A DNA stretch of 22,458 nt from positions 1 through 22,458 of the forward strand of contig LDJE01104042.1 in NCBI GenBank assembly GCA_001021135.1, read 5' to 3'. The notes under the pieces were generated by a model that saw only the letters and a list, made by a program, of their open reading frames with translations, ran no database searches and had not been told where the DNA came from. Positions 9,404 through 18,924 of the stretch are shown here, piece after piece. The stretch comes from Selaginella kraussiana (taxonomy: Eukaryota > Streptophyta > Lycopodiopsida > Selaginellales > Selaginellaceae). The first letter of the stretch is position 1. Each line of letters starts with the position of its first letter. A program made the position numbers and the translations under genes.

Positions 9404-10900
9404 ACAGGGGAGTACTCCACAAAGCAGCTCCTTCCAAATGGGACGATGCAGAGAAGTGGCTTTCGTCCGATCCGAATGCCAGGAACAACAAGCCGAGGTC
9501 TATATCCAACCATGTGATCATCAACGCGAGCAAGAAGGCAGCGTTGCTAGGACGGATGGCTGCATTGCAGGGCAAGTCTGGCTCTGCCTTGCTCGAGTTC
9601 CTGGCGGAGAATGGGCTCAAGCCTGACGACTTGCAGGAAGGCATGTGCACTAAGAAGATTGATACGGCCGGCCCATACAGGTTCTCCTTCATGCCCAGTC
9701 CCGGCCTCGGCCCCGCCAAAGCGAGATCGATGAGCTCCTTGGACCGCTATCCTCTTGAGGAGCTCCTCGAGGGGGACCAGCTTGTCAGCAGCTTGTGTGA
9801 CGAAGCTGACGACGATTTGTGCAAGCCGGCACTCCGGACGGAGAAGCCGACGTCCGACTTCCCGGGCATTGGTGAGTTTGAAGTTGAGCCGCAGTTTGTC
9901 TGACTGTTGTTGCAGATGGCAAGGAAGAGCCAAGCAAGATGAGCGCTTCTCCCGCTACAGCCTCCGCTCGTGAGACTGCCTCGTATGTGGCCCCACCCGG
10001 TCTCAGGTCGGTGTCCATGCGTGACATGGGCACCGAGATGACTCCCATCGCCAGTCAAGAGCCGTCTCGGACAGGAACGCCACTGAGGGCTACCACCCCG
10101 ACTATTCGAAGCCCGGTTTCGTCCAGGCCGTCCACGCCTGGTCGAGTGGCGTCTCCCTTGCCAACATCTAATAACCAACTGTCCGAGGACAGGGGAGACA
10201 CACCGAATGGCGGCACTAGTGGTACCGAGACGCCTGCTACTGTTGCTGCTGCTCCTATGGATGCATCCGAGTTGACGGAGAAGCAGCAGCAGGCAAAGAC
10301 TAGGCAGGAAATTCGGGCACTCGGTGCACAATTGGGCAAGGCCAACATTGCAGCTTGGGCTTCGCGGGAGGAGGAAGAGGCGGACGCTTCCCGGTGCCTC
10401 AAGAACATGGTTGACTTGGAAGAAGCCAAGAAGAACGTGGTTGAGGCACGAGCAGCTGCCTGGGAAGAGGCCGAGAAGGCCAAGTACGAGGCCAGGTATT
10501 TTTATACGTATATCGATGTGCGCCCAACTTATTGCAATAACAGGTACAAGCGCGAGGAGTCGAAGATAGTCGCCTGGGAGAACCACGAGCGGGCAAAAGC
10601 AGAGGCCGAGATGCGGAGGATAGAGGTAACGTTGCATAGACAACCACCCAACTTTAATGGCGTTTCATTCTTCAGGTGAAAGTGGAGCGAATGAGGGCGC
10701 ACTCGCACGAGCAGCTGATGAATAAGCTGGCTTCGGCCCGTCGCAAGGCCGAGGAGCTGCGAGCGGCTGCCGAGTCGCGGAGGATGGAGCAGGCAGCCAA
10801 AACGGCAGAGCGGAGTCAGTACATCCGCCAAACTGGTAGCTTGCCTCCGCCAGCGTCGTCGTCCCCCGTCGCCGCGCTCCTCCGCTCGCTGTGCTCGTGA
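8841..10900 (+). CDS. Remorin, group-6-like, with C-terminal Remorin_C domain
   Basis: Six exons: 8841-8883, 8927-9016, 9077-9871, 9916-10495, 10544-10625, 10676-10900; 604 residues. A disordered N-terminal half contains WSPAHDR, a run of 12 Gln and many Ser/Thr-Pro sites. The block at about 344-365 (MRDMGTEMTPIASQEPSR) is typical of long group-6 remorins. The coiled-coil Remorin_C domain covers about 455-565 (ANIAAWASREEE, VVEARAAAWEEAEKAKYEAR, KIVAWENHERAKAEAEMRR, AEELRAAAESRR). C603 next to the end could serve the palmitoylated membrane anchor known in remorins. Remorins scaffold plasma-membrane nanodomains and affect plasmodesmata. The domain half is certain. The first two exons are my inference: they stay in frame across 43- and 60-bp introns and begin at an ATG in good context (GCCATGG). 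A shorter protein starting at ATG 9082 is the alternative. Confidence 0.85.
9367..9402 (+). repeat. CAG/CAA repeat encoding polyglutamine in the remorin
   Basis: Twelve consecutive Gln codons, ten CAG and two CAA, lie in the disordered part of the remorin. The interrupting CAA codons would slow expansion. Confidence 0.9.
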
Positions 10901-11771
10901 TGAGCACGTATAAACGGGGTCAATCCAATTTGAATCCAATTTGGGCGGGTCAAAGCCATTTCCCCAAAATGTTCATTTCATCATCATCACGTTCTTGCTT
11001 GCTTGATTCAAGTGCAACTGATAGAGCAGGCAGGCAGGCAAGCATGTTCTGGGATTCTGTGATCAAGGGTCAGGTCAATCCATTTTGCAATTGCGTAAAC
11101 AATGCGATGCGAGTTCATGTTTGCTCCCCAATGAACATGCTTTGTCATGTGCAAATCAGCATGTTAGACCATTATAGTATTAGACCGACCGACCAAAACA
11201 TTTGAACTTCACCACCTCGGCTCTTCGTAGTCCGTGAGTTGCGCATACGCAATGGCAACACCCGCCTGGTGACTGCCTAGGAATCAAAACTGAGGACGTC
11301 TCAGATCTGGTCTTGGTCCTCTACGCCATCCAAATGTGGATCCTAGCCTTCCAAAGGCTGCTAAACTGCTGCTGCTGGCTGGAATACGACAGGAATACGG
11401 ACCGAGCTGTCTACATACGAGCACGTCTACGTCGAGTCGGCCATTCTCCAGGTGCCAGCTGTGGGCCTTCGCTTGGGTGGTTGTCCGAGTCCGAGACGAG
11501 TCCGTCCAGCAAGAACGAATAACATAAACGCGCAACTTCTCGAGACGCCAGAATGCAACCTTCCTGTACCCACGTTTGAACTTGAAAAGCCCAGGCACCT
11601 CTCAGCCGATTAGTTTAGTATTAACTCCGGCTTCCGGGCCAGGCACGAAATCGGGGACAGCATGGTCGGCCCCATGACGTCCACAATTTGGAGCGGTCCA
11701 TACCTCTGCCTGCTTGGGCCGGTCAAAGTTCAAACAATGGAGTATTCAAAAATTAAATCACTTGTTCATCT
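10901..11771. other. Gap between convergent remorin and GC1 genes
   Basis: The stretch holds the 3' ends of both genes. It includes a short CAGG-type run near 11028-11040 and a decayed copy of the last GC1 exon (11538-11600, separate entry). Open frames here lack family motifs and biased codon use. No transposon ends or RNA gene were seen. Confidence 0.5.
11538..11600 (-). pseudogene. Decayed duplicate of the last GC1/SDR39U1 exon
   Basis: Read on the minus strand, this segment repeats two blocks of the real terminal exon at 11876-11772 in the same order and at similar spacing. One is GGGCTT followed by CAAGTTCAAA, with two extra T between the parts; the other is TGGCGTCT followed by CGA in place of the stop TGA. 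The spacer is about 11 bp shorter than in the gene. Translation gives FKFKRGYRKVAF against [12 protein letters not shown] in the gene. It lies about 230 bp beyond the functional exon in the same orientation, so a local tandem duplication that decayed is the simplest explanation. Chance similarity cannot be fully excluded over so short a span. Confidence 0.55.
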
Positions 11772-13382
11772 TCAAGACGCCAGGATCGCTTTGAGCGCCT
11801 CCTTTATATAACGATATTTGAACTTGAAGCCCAGAGCTTGAGCTCTCTTTGGAACCACTCTTTGACCGTCGAGCACCTTGCATGGAGAGCTCATTAGTTT
11901 TTAATCGTCTCGGAAAACAACTTACTGCACTTGCACCCTCTCCTAGGAGAGCTTTGAGCGCAAAATCTGGGACTGCAAGCCAGGATGGTCGGCCTATGAC
12001 TGCACCAATAGTCTCACAAAACTCAGCCATGCGTACTGGGTTCGGAGCAGTACCGTTAATTACACCTGCAAATATACAATAGTTACATTTTCGTAATGAC
12101 ATGCTTCTCACCCTCGTACGAGCTTGGATTTTTCAAAGCTTCTACAATGAGCGAGACGAGGTCCTCTCTGTGTACCCATGAGAACCTGATGAAAACAATT
12201 AGCCAGCAAGTTGACCGTATTTAGTTATGCTTACCATTGTTTTCCCGAGCCGATGGGGCCGCCCGCAAAGAGCTTGAACATGGGAACCATTCTTGCTGTA
12301 AACCGAGCATGCAGCAGAACATCACTTATAACTAAACATACCCAGCGCCCCTCCGTCCTTGTCTAGGACAATCCCAATGCGAATGAGGACCAGTTTAACA
12401 TCGTTATCAACCTTCGTTGCAGTTGTTTCCCATTCTCGGCACACCTACATCAATCAACACTATAGACAACTTCCACTTGTTTAAATAATATCACGTACCT
12501 TTGCTAGATAATCACTACCCGATGGACTGGCCTCATCGTATGTTGAAGCATCGCTTGGACCGTAGTATCCCACAGCTGAAGCGCTCACGAGAACAGCAGG
12601 ACGAGATTCCCTGGGACATGAGTTGATAGCTTGGACAACCTATTCAAAGTTCCACCAATAATAAGCAACTGGTCGACCAGAAGCTTCTTCTTGCCTTGGA
12701 TGTAAGGTCTATCCTGCTTTTCATTATCTCCGCTTTCACCTAACAACAACGGAAGGGGGTTCAACAAGTGATTTCCAAACGAGATTAACCGACTGACTTC
12801 AGGAGTCCATCGCGTGCTGATAGGCGCTCCCGTAAGGTTGACAACCCCTGTTGATCCTGAGACGAGACTTTCCCATTCATTCTCTAAACCGATTTGAATA
12901 TTCGGGTAATCCCTTGCTGTCATGAATTACGCAAGCTTCAGTAGTATTATTAGAGTTCAGAACGTGCTTACTAGGGAATTGCTCGATTGCATTCGAAGCG
13001 GACCGTGTCAAGATTCTAACTTGATGTCCCTCTGCAAATTGAACGATGAGAAACTCGAATAAACCAGTTACAAGAGTAGTAACCTGCTGCAAGCCGCCGA
13101 ACTAAGCTTGTTCCAATGAATCCAGTTGCACCAGTGATGGAAACAACCATTTTCTCCTGCTGCTTTTAAGACGCAATACAAAGGTGTGGCCTTTTGAAAA
13201 ATAGTACCTTGTTGCTAGATTGAGGAGCTGCATTGCAGGAAATGTAGATGACTCCAGTCTGTGCAGCACCGAGGAATTCAGAAACTGTCCCTGAGACAGA
13301 TACTCACCTTGCGCGGCGTCCTCAAGGGCGAGCAACCATTGTGCATTGTCGCCTGGGCAAGCGTATGGCGGTGAAGCGCCAT
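11772..13382 (-). CDS. GC1: GC1/SDR39U1 NAD(P)-binding epimerase family protein, plastid-targeted
   Basis: Twelve exons on the minus strand: 13382-13308, 13258-13208, 13159-13084, 13031-12972, 12916-12798, 12739-12695, 12639-12499, 12444-12342, 12295-12235, 12185-12112, 12065-11926, 11876-11772; 349 residues. About 45 N-terminal residues look like a transit peptide. A Rossmann fold begins with [12 protein letters not shown] (GxxGxxG at 52-58), followed by [25 protein letters not shown] and [18 protein letters not shown]. The C-terminal DUF1731-type part contains [10 protein letters not shown] and [19 protein letters not shown]. In Arabidopsis the plastid member (GIANT CHLOROPLAST 1, or SulA) affects plastid division; its enzymatic activity is unknown. 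Intron 6 begins with GC instead of GT (12694). The last intron ends at a CAAG acceptor, and intron 2 has a NAGNAG acceptor. The start codon is 58 bp from the divergent tail-anchored gene. Confidence 0.9.
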
Positions 13383-13440
13383 AGCATCTATCCTCGTGTT
13401 TGAGATAATTGCATTTTGCCCTCCTTGATAATCGAAAATT
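13383..13440. promoter_or_regulatory. 58-bp shared gap between divergent GC1 and tail-anchored gene
   Basis: The two start codons (CAT at 13380-13382 on the minus side, ATG at 13441) face away from each other with only 58 bp between them. Both promoters therefore share this space or extend into the other gene's 5' region. No TATA box is obvious, as is common for bidirectional plant promoters. Confidence 0.6.
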
Positions 13441-13813
13441 ATGGATGCGCGGGAAGAGGAGGCGGCGTTGGCTCTGCGCCGATCAAACGCCGCGCTTCGG
13501 TCTCTTGTGCGTCTGCAATCGGCCGCGCTGGCCTCAGCAGGTACTATCTCCATTTGTTTTCCATATCACAATGCTCTGATGTTCAGGCGGGCGCAAGGAG
13601 CTCAGACATGACAATGAAGCGGTGTGTAGTCTTATTGTCTTCCTCTAGAATTTGCTTTTCATTTTGCAGGGATGCAGCCGTGTTGAGGCCATACAAAGGG
13701 AGCTTCAAGCACGGCAATACAGAGCTCGTAGGAAGAACTTCGCTGCCGATTGTGGCCGACTCATCCTCCTTGTGGTAACTACCGCGGCCATCATCTTTAT
13801 CCTGCGACTCTAA
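13441..13813 (+). CDS. Small tail-anchored membrane protein, unknown function
   Basis: Three exons: 13441-13540, 13587-13621, 13670-13813; 92 residues. The N-terminal two thirds is a charged, Ala/Arg/Glu-rich helix, probably a short coiled coil (REEEAALALRRSNAALRSL and VEAIQRELQARQYRARRKNF). A single hydrophobic segment at about 76-90 (LILLVVTTAAIIFIL) is followed by only two residues, the layout of a tail-anchored protein inserted after translation, with basic residues on the cytosolic side. I do not recognise the family; a SNARE-like or organelle-surface adaptor is possible but unsupported. It is real rather than accidental because three exons with proper borders join in frame and its stop lies exactly where the convergent transporter ends. 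It shares a 58-bp gap with GC1 and overlaps the stop codon of the transporter. Confidence 0.72.
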
Positions 13814-15291
13814 GTTGCACGCTTGACGTTTTTCGGAGGAGAAGACCCGTATGAAATGAATAGAGCACTTAATGAAATCAAAACTGCTCCCGTCGCTCCA
13901 AGTAACGATGGGTTCTCTCCTAGGAAAACCACACCCAGAACGTAGGTGCATACAACCTTCATGAATAACCGCGAGGTAATCGTGCAGCGTTAAGAGGAAC
14001 ACCCACCTTGACGTACTGGATGGAAGTAGCACGCCCTGCAGCTTCCAGTTGCAAAGCCCTCGTCAGAAAAACCTGCGTTAAGTAGTACTAGTTTAGTGAG
14101 TTAACCACGGTGAGCTTACTTGCGCAGTGTAGGCTGATAAGCCCACTCCCAAGTGCTCCAGCGCCTCCAACCATCCGGGGAGCTTGAAACCCTACAATAA
14201 TAATGAATCAGCAATTAGATGAGAAGCAAAAGCAGAAATCACCTGAAAAATTGCAGCTACTGCGGCTGAAGGAGCTGAAAATGCCGCGAAGGCAAATACG
14301 CAAACTCTGTAGACGAAGAAGACGGGTTAAAGTTAAGCATTGGTTGAAGGCAAAAGGCACAACAAGAAGGTCTCACAGACAAGGGAGGCTCTCCACGTTT
14401 TCCAACAATGCGAACAATGATATAAGACAGGGCACCCGTGAAAGACCCAATGACTGCCATCACCACTCCCACCAACATACTCTCATTCCGTTTCTCTGCT
14501 TTGTGACCTGAAACTCACAGTAACTCAATCTTTGTGTGCTGATAACGTCACGTCTTATCTACTGCATGATATACTACGGTTGAGATAGACGAAATACCTG
14601 GGAAAAGGAGCTCTGGCTGTGTAACCAGCAGCACGCCTACAAAACTACACAGCGTTCCTGCGTTAAAGCAAAATAAGACATTAAAAAGCATGGAAATAGT
14701 TCAGGACCTGCAGCTTGGAACAAGCCCCATGTCTCTCCAAGCATACAAGCTGCAAGGATAGCAGTAAAAACCGGCGTTGTGAAGTTTAGGATGGTCGCAT
14801 CCCTCAGGGGCAAGGCCTGTATGCTGCGTGCGGCAGCATTCTGTAAGATTATACTCCATAAAAAAAGCTCTACATTACGGACCTGTAGAAGTATGTTGAA
14901 AGTGCAACGAAGCCAACGACAGCCCGGACTATGACGAGCTGCCTGACGCCGGGCGATCCAAGAAGCGGGTGGCCCATCCGCCTGAGGCCCATTCCCGAAA
15001 GGAGAGCCACCACTCCGCAACGGACCATCACGATTTGGGATGAAGGGAACTCGCGGACTGCAAACCAAAGAGGCAGTCAATTCGGGTCAACGCTAAGAAA
15101 CGACCAAAATAACGACGTTGACCTGCGAGCAACTTGACGAGCAGGCCCATGAGGCTGTAGGCCGCGGAGGAGATTGCCATGCATGCGAGGCCCGAGTTGC
15201 GCGATCCTCCCCAAATGTGGTCCAACACGCCCTTGCACTTGCCATTCTCTGGCACTGCCAGCGGCCCGCTCTCCAGATCCCCTCGCATCAT
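13810..15291 (-). CDS. EamA/DMT-family membrane transporter (SLC35G1-like)
   Basis: Nine exons on the minus strand: 15291-15123, 15057-14883, 14823-14708, 14657-14598, 14507-14381, 14306-14243, 14191-14120, 14072-14007, 13956-13810; 331 residues. Two EamA halves give about ten membrane helices. Family landmarks are SSQIVMVRCGVVALLSG, FYSIQALPLRDATILNFTTP, AACMLGETW, SYIIVRIVGKRGEPPL and the final VVCTYVLGVVFLGENPSLLG. Relatives move small metabolites across endomembrane or plasma membranes; the substrate cannot be read from sequence. ATG 15291 is the first true ATG; the open frame reaches 15324 only through a TTG. The intron between exons 5 and 6 must start at GTCTGT (14380) to keep the family frame, although a stronger-looking GTGAGA lies four bases on. 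The gene ends within the stop codon of the convergent tail-anchored gene and starts 62 bp from the SAC gene. Confidence 0.84.
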
Positions 15292-15353
15292 GATGACAGT
15301 GAAAGCCTTCTTAGTTGGCTCCAAAATCCTTAAGATCCCTAAAAAGCGCCACG
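15292..15353. promoter_or_regulatory. 62-bp shared gap between divergent transporter and SAC phosphatase
   Basis: The start codons at 15291 (minus) and 15354 (plus) leave 62 bp for two promoters. If the non-ATG extension of the transporter were used the gap would shrink to 29 bp. No TATA box is visible. Confidence 0.6.
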
Positions 15354-18013
15354 ATGGCCAAGCTCTTCCGCGAGATGCGCGTTTGGGAACAGCCCGACGA
15401 GTTCATTTGCTCCTCTTCTACCGGTGAGCAGTCCCTGAACATCGAGCGATCTGGCGGGCGGGCTTCCATGATGCGTAAGATGGATCGATCTCTTCCTGAA
15501 ACGTTTCCTGTATCCTTTTATGCCTTGCAGCAGGACTGCCTCGAACGGGCGATGCCGCTTGTACCACGATATACGGTGTTCTCGGTGCTGTCAGACTTCT
15601 CTCTGGTAAGGCTTGATCATGCTTGGATTGATCGTAGTAAAACTCTGTACAGGCACACACTACCTCGTGATCACTGGGATCGACAGCATCGGTACTTACC
15701 GCAATGCGCCGGTTTACAAAATCTCGTCCATGAAGTTCTTGAACTGTGTAGACCGCACCCGCAATCTCAGTTCTAGCCAAGTAAGCTCTTGTATGCAGAA
15801 ATTGAAATCAACTTGTTGGAACTGTGCAGAAGGACGACGAGGCTTACTTGGTCGCCCTGCTCCAAGTGGTGACCTCAACCACGGGCTTGTTCTTCTCCTA
15901 CGAAGTTGATCTCACAAACAAGTAAGCTGTATGTACGTCGTATGCATACCCTAATAAGTTACGTATACGGCAGCTCTCAACGCCAGTCCAGCTTGAAAGA
16001 CGAACACAAGAATCTATCGCTGTGGCAACAGGTGAGCTCCTCGGTTGCTTGCTTCACTCATTTATACTTGCTTGGTGTCAGGCTGATACGAGGTTCGTTT
16101 GGAACAGACACCTAATGGAGCCATTGCTCGAGGCGGGGGTGCGTATATTTGCAGTTTTTGAACTTCCTTTGTATGTTTCATGTTGCAGGCGGAGAAGTTC
16201 CTGCTGCCAGTGATTCAAGGAAGCTTTCAGACGATGGAGATCAAGCACCGTGATAAGTCCATAGCTTTCACCTTGATAGCAAGGAGATGCACACGCCGCA
16301 TTGGTGAGCCCGTTGTATTCCTCGCATTGTATCATTTAACATTTGCTTTCATCAGGCACCCGGATGTGGAGACGAGGAGCGGACTCGGATGGATCCGTCG
16401 CAAACTTTGTGGAGACGGAGCAGATCATAGAAGTTGATGGGTACTACGCATCGTATACCCAGGTAACAGCCGTTTTTTTTTTAATTCTTAAACCTCTCAT
16501 CGCATGCATTTTCAGGTGCGGGGTTCTATTCCAATCTTTTGGGAGCAAATCGTCGACTTGACATACAAGCCCAAACTTCAAGCTGTCTACCGCGAGGATA
16601 CGGTAGGGTTACATTTTGTGACACTTCCGTGTTTATAACAATGGTTACTGTGCAGTCCAAAGCTGTGGAGAGACATTTCCAGGATCTTTCTGAGCGATAC
16701 AAATCAGTACTGGCTATTGACCTTATAAACCAGGTGCTTAAAACAATATTATAGCGTTTAAGTAATCCGTGATGTTTCGACCGCAGCAAGGAAGCGAAGG
16801 CGCTCTTAGTGTGGCTTATGGAAGTGCTATGAGGGGCTTGGAACGCGATGGTATAAAGTAAGAGCTTTATTTTTGGGTTTTGTTATATTACGTATTGTAC
16901 TATAGGTATGTACCTTTCGACTTTCATCGGATTTGCGGGCACATACATTTCGAGCGATTAGCTTCTCTGCACGACCAGATTGCCGAGGACCTGTTGAAAC
17001 AAGGGTGAGAATCCAGTTGTTATATTCTTCGATTGTTTATTCTTATTCTTTGCTCGAAGTTTCTTTCTGGTAGACGCGGATGGAAACATCCTCGAAGAAC
17101 AGAAAGGAGTAGTGCGAACCAATTGCATTGACTGTCTGGACCGCACGAACGTTACTCAGGTATTGTGCAGCCATAAAAAAAAAAACCTTTGTGACCCCTC
17201 TATTGCAGAGTCTGCTGGGACGAAGGTCTGTGGAAGAACAACTCCGAAGAATTGGACTATTGCGCTCAGAAGAGACCATCTCCGACCACCCCGACTTCGA
17301 TACCAAGTTTAATCTATGTTCGTGTGCCTGCTTTTAAAGTTCCAATCTCTGAGGCTTTGATATTTCAGTGTGGGCGAACCATGGGGACGACATCAGTATC
17401 CAATACTCGGGAACTCCCGCGCTGAAGGGAGATTTTGTCAGGTATGATTTTTGCAAGTAGCTAGCTATAGCTAACTTGGTGATGACACAGGTATGGGAAG
17501 CGAAGCTTTAGCGGGCTCATACGGGATGGCATCAGCTCTCTTTCTCGCTATTACCTCAACAACTTTAGCGATGGCTTTAGACAGGTACGGGTGCAAAATA
17601 CGGCTTTTCTAAAGCTTTGCATTGCACAACGCAGGATGCCCTCGACCTGGTTACCGGACACTATAACCCGCGACGCGACAACATTTATTTGCAACCCTGG
17701 GCACTGGCCACAGTAAGTCTTCCCTGGACAAAGCTTACATCTTTTGAGCGTTTGTGTGTACACAGTACCTGCCATTCATAGCTGCACTCGTCGTGGCCTG
17801 CGTATCGGCTACAGCGCTGTCACTGTGGAGAGGTAATTCTTATCAGCTTCGGGGGATTGATTAACACAGGATCATTGTTCACCAGTGTCTCGAGGGGAGG
17901 ATCATATCATGTATACGGTGCTGTGGGGAACCTTTGCCGCGAGCTTGGGAGCTGTTGTTAGATTGAATGGCCGCGAACTTTGCTCGAGGCCCCGGTTGAG
18001 ACGTTTGAACTAA
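15354..18013 (+). CDS. SAC-domain phosphoinositide phosphatase, RHD4/SAC7 type
   Basis: Nineteen exons: 15354-15474, 15531-15605, 15653-15780, 15830-15921, 15974-16031, 16082-16138, 16189-16303, 16356-16462, 16516-16602, 16656-16733, 16787-16857, 16906-17004, 17060-17159, 17209-17317, 17369-17441, 17491-17584, 17635-17712, 17766-17832, 17886-18013; 578 residues, near RHD4 (597). SAC landmarks appear in order: [58 protein letters not shown], the catalytic CX5R at C385-R391 inside [12 protein letters not shown], and [14 protein letters not shown]. Two C-terminal membrane helices (about 516-535 and 545-563) place it with SAC6/7/8, yeast Sac1-like enzymes that mainly remove the phosphate of PI4P at ER, Golgi or secretory membranes. 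RHD4 is needed for root-hair growth in Arabidopsis. All active-site residues are present. Intron 1 ends at a NAGNAG acceptor. Confidence 0.94.
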
Positions 18014-18034
18014 AGCAGCATCTGCTGGGGCCGA

Positions 18035-18061
18035 GTTCGCGTGTTTTCGTTAAACGCGAAC
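18035..18061. other. Hairpin-forming inverted repeat in the SAC 3' region
   Basis: GTTCGCGT at 18035-18042 and ACGCGAAC at 18054-18061 are perfect reverse complements around an 11-base loop, starting 22 bp after the SAC stop codon. It could fold in the 3' UTR or be a palindromic protein site. Confidence 0.5.
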
Positions 18062-18873
18062 GCCCGAAGAGGGGAGTGAGCCAGGCACGGGGGGCGCCAT
18101 CCTTGTCAGTTGGTTCTTCACAACTACCTACCTACGCTTTTAAGGCCGCCATTCATGTGGCCCGATTGATTATACCATACCAACGAGGATGGAAGCTTGC
18201 CACCCGATTCGATTGTTTTTTTTTCTTTTTTTTTTTTGGTCTTTTGTGTTCTTCTCGCTAGTCTACGGTTACCGTCAACGTAACCGGGAGGGTGGGTGTT
18301 GGTTTTCGACGTACTATATTGTGAATGATGTTTCTGCCAAGCGCAGAGGCTTCTTGAATCAACTGTTTTGATTGAACTTGCTGAGAAAAATAGGCCGCAT
18401 GCATGCAGGGCACAGAGGAATGTCACGGTTGTGGAAACTCTTTTTCCTCATCAGTCAGGGGGGTTGGGCGGTGGTTGAGTCCGGCACTGTGCTGCTCTTG
18501 AAGAATGAGCTGCTTGCTGGACCTTGTTGGCTTGGCTGGCATCAACTTAAGATAGTTGGTGGAAGGAGACGGATGAGGCAATTTATGATTTAGGCGGATG
18601 AATCGTGCACCAAACTAGAGTCTTTGCGTGAGCAACTCCCGCTATTTCTCAAAGCCAGGCGCAGGCCGAGAAGGCCGAGTGTGTTTAAGTGTTAGGTGTG
18701 CGTCTATAGCTAAAAAAACCCCGCAGCAACGAAACGCCTTTCTCTTGAAACAAAAAGAAAAGAGGAGAGCTCAAAGTTGTTTGTTTTCACTTTTTTTTTT
18801 TGGCAATGCTGCTGCTGTGAGTGTAACTCGTAGACTACCGGCACGCCTGCTGCGGATTGTTGCTGTGTTGGTG

Positions 18874-18881
18874 TATATATA
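18874..18881 (+). promoter_or_regulatory. TATA box of the BAHD gene
   Basis: TATATATA lies 43 bp before the ATG at 18925. With the usual 25-35 bp to the transcription start, the leader would be only about 10-20 nt long. Short CA and ACGC repeats fill the space between. Confidence 0.6.
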
Positions 18882-18924
18882 CACACACGAATCGCACGTC
18901 CGAAACACGCACGCACGCGTGATC

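Larger units (their letters stand above)
18014..18924. other. Gap between SAC phosphatase and BAHD gene
   Basis: This 911-bp stretch holds the SAC 3' end and the BAHD promoter. It contains an 8-bp perfect inverted repeat at 18035-18061, a poly(T) tract at 18215-18238, a second T run at 18791-18801, and a TATA box at 18874-18881. The open frame leading into the BAHD start has no family similarity. No gene is supported. Confidence 0.5.

Noticed and set aside
9747-10643. 298-codon open frame on the minus strand opposite the remorin
   Set aside because: A Ser/Leu/Arg-rich shadow of the remorin coding strand, crossing two remorin introns; no family motif.
14203-14511. 102-codon plus-strand frame rich in Lys/Arg
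   Set aside because: It is the complement of transporter exons 5 and 6 with their introns; the minus strand carries membrane-protein codons and splice sites.
15292-15324. N-terminal extension of the transporter to 15324
   Set aside because: The extension starts at TTG, not ATG; the first ATG in frame is 15291.
18215-18238. Poly(T) tract as the tail of a retroposed element on the minus strand
   Set aside because: No LINE or SINE sequence, RNA polymerase III promoter boxes or target-site duplication could be found around it; T runs occur elsewhere in these spacers and introns.
18628-18924. N-terminal extension of the BAHD frame
   Set aside because: It includes the TATA box, a T run and simple repeats and has no BAHD similarity; the family N-terminus begins after 18925.
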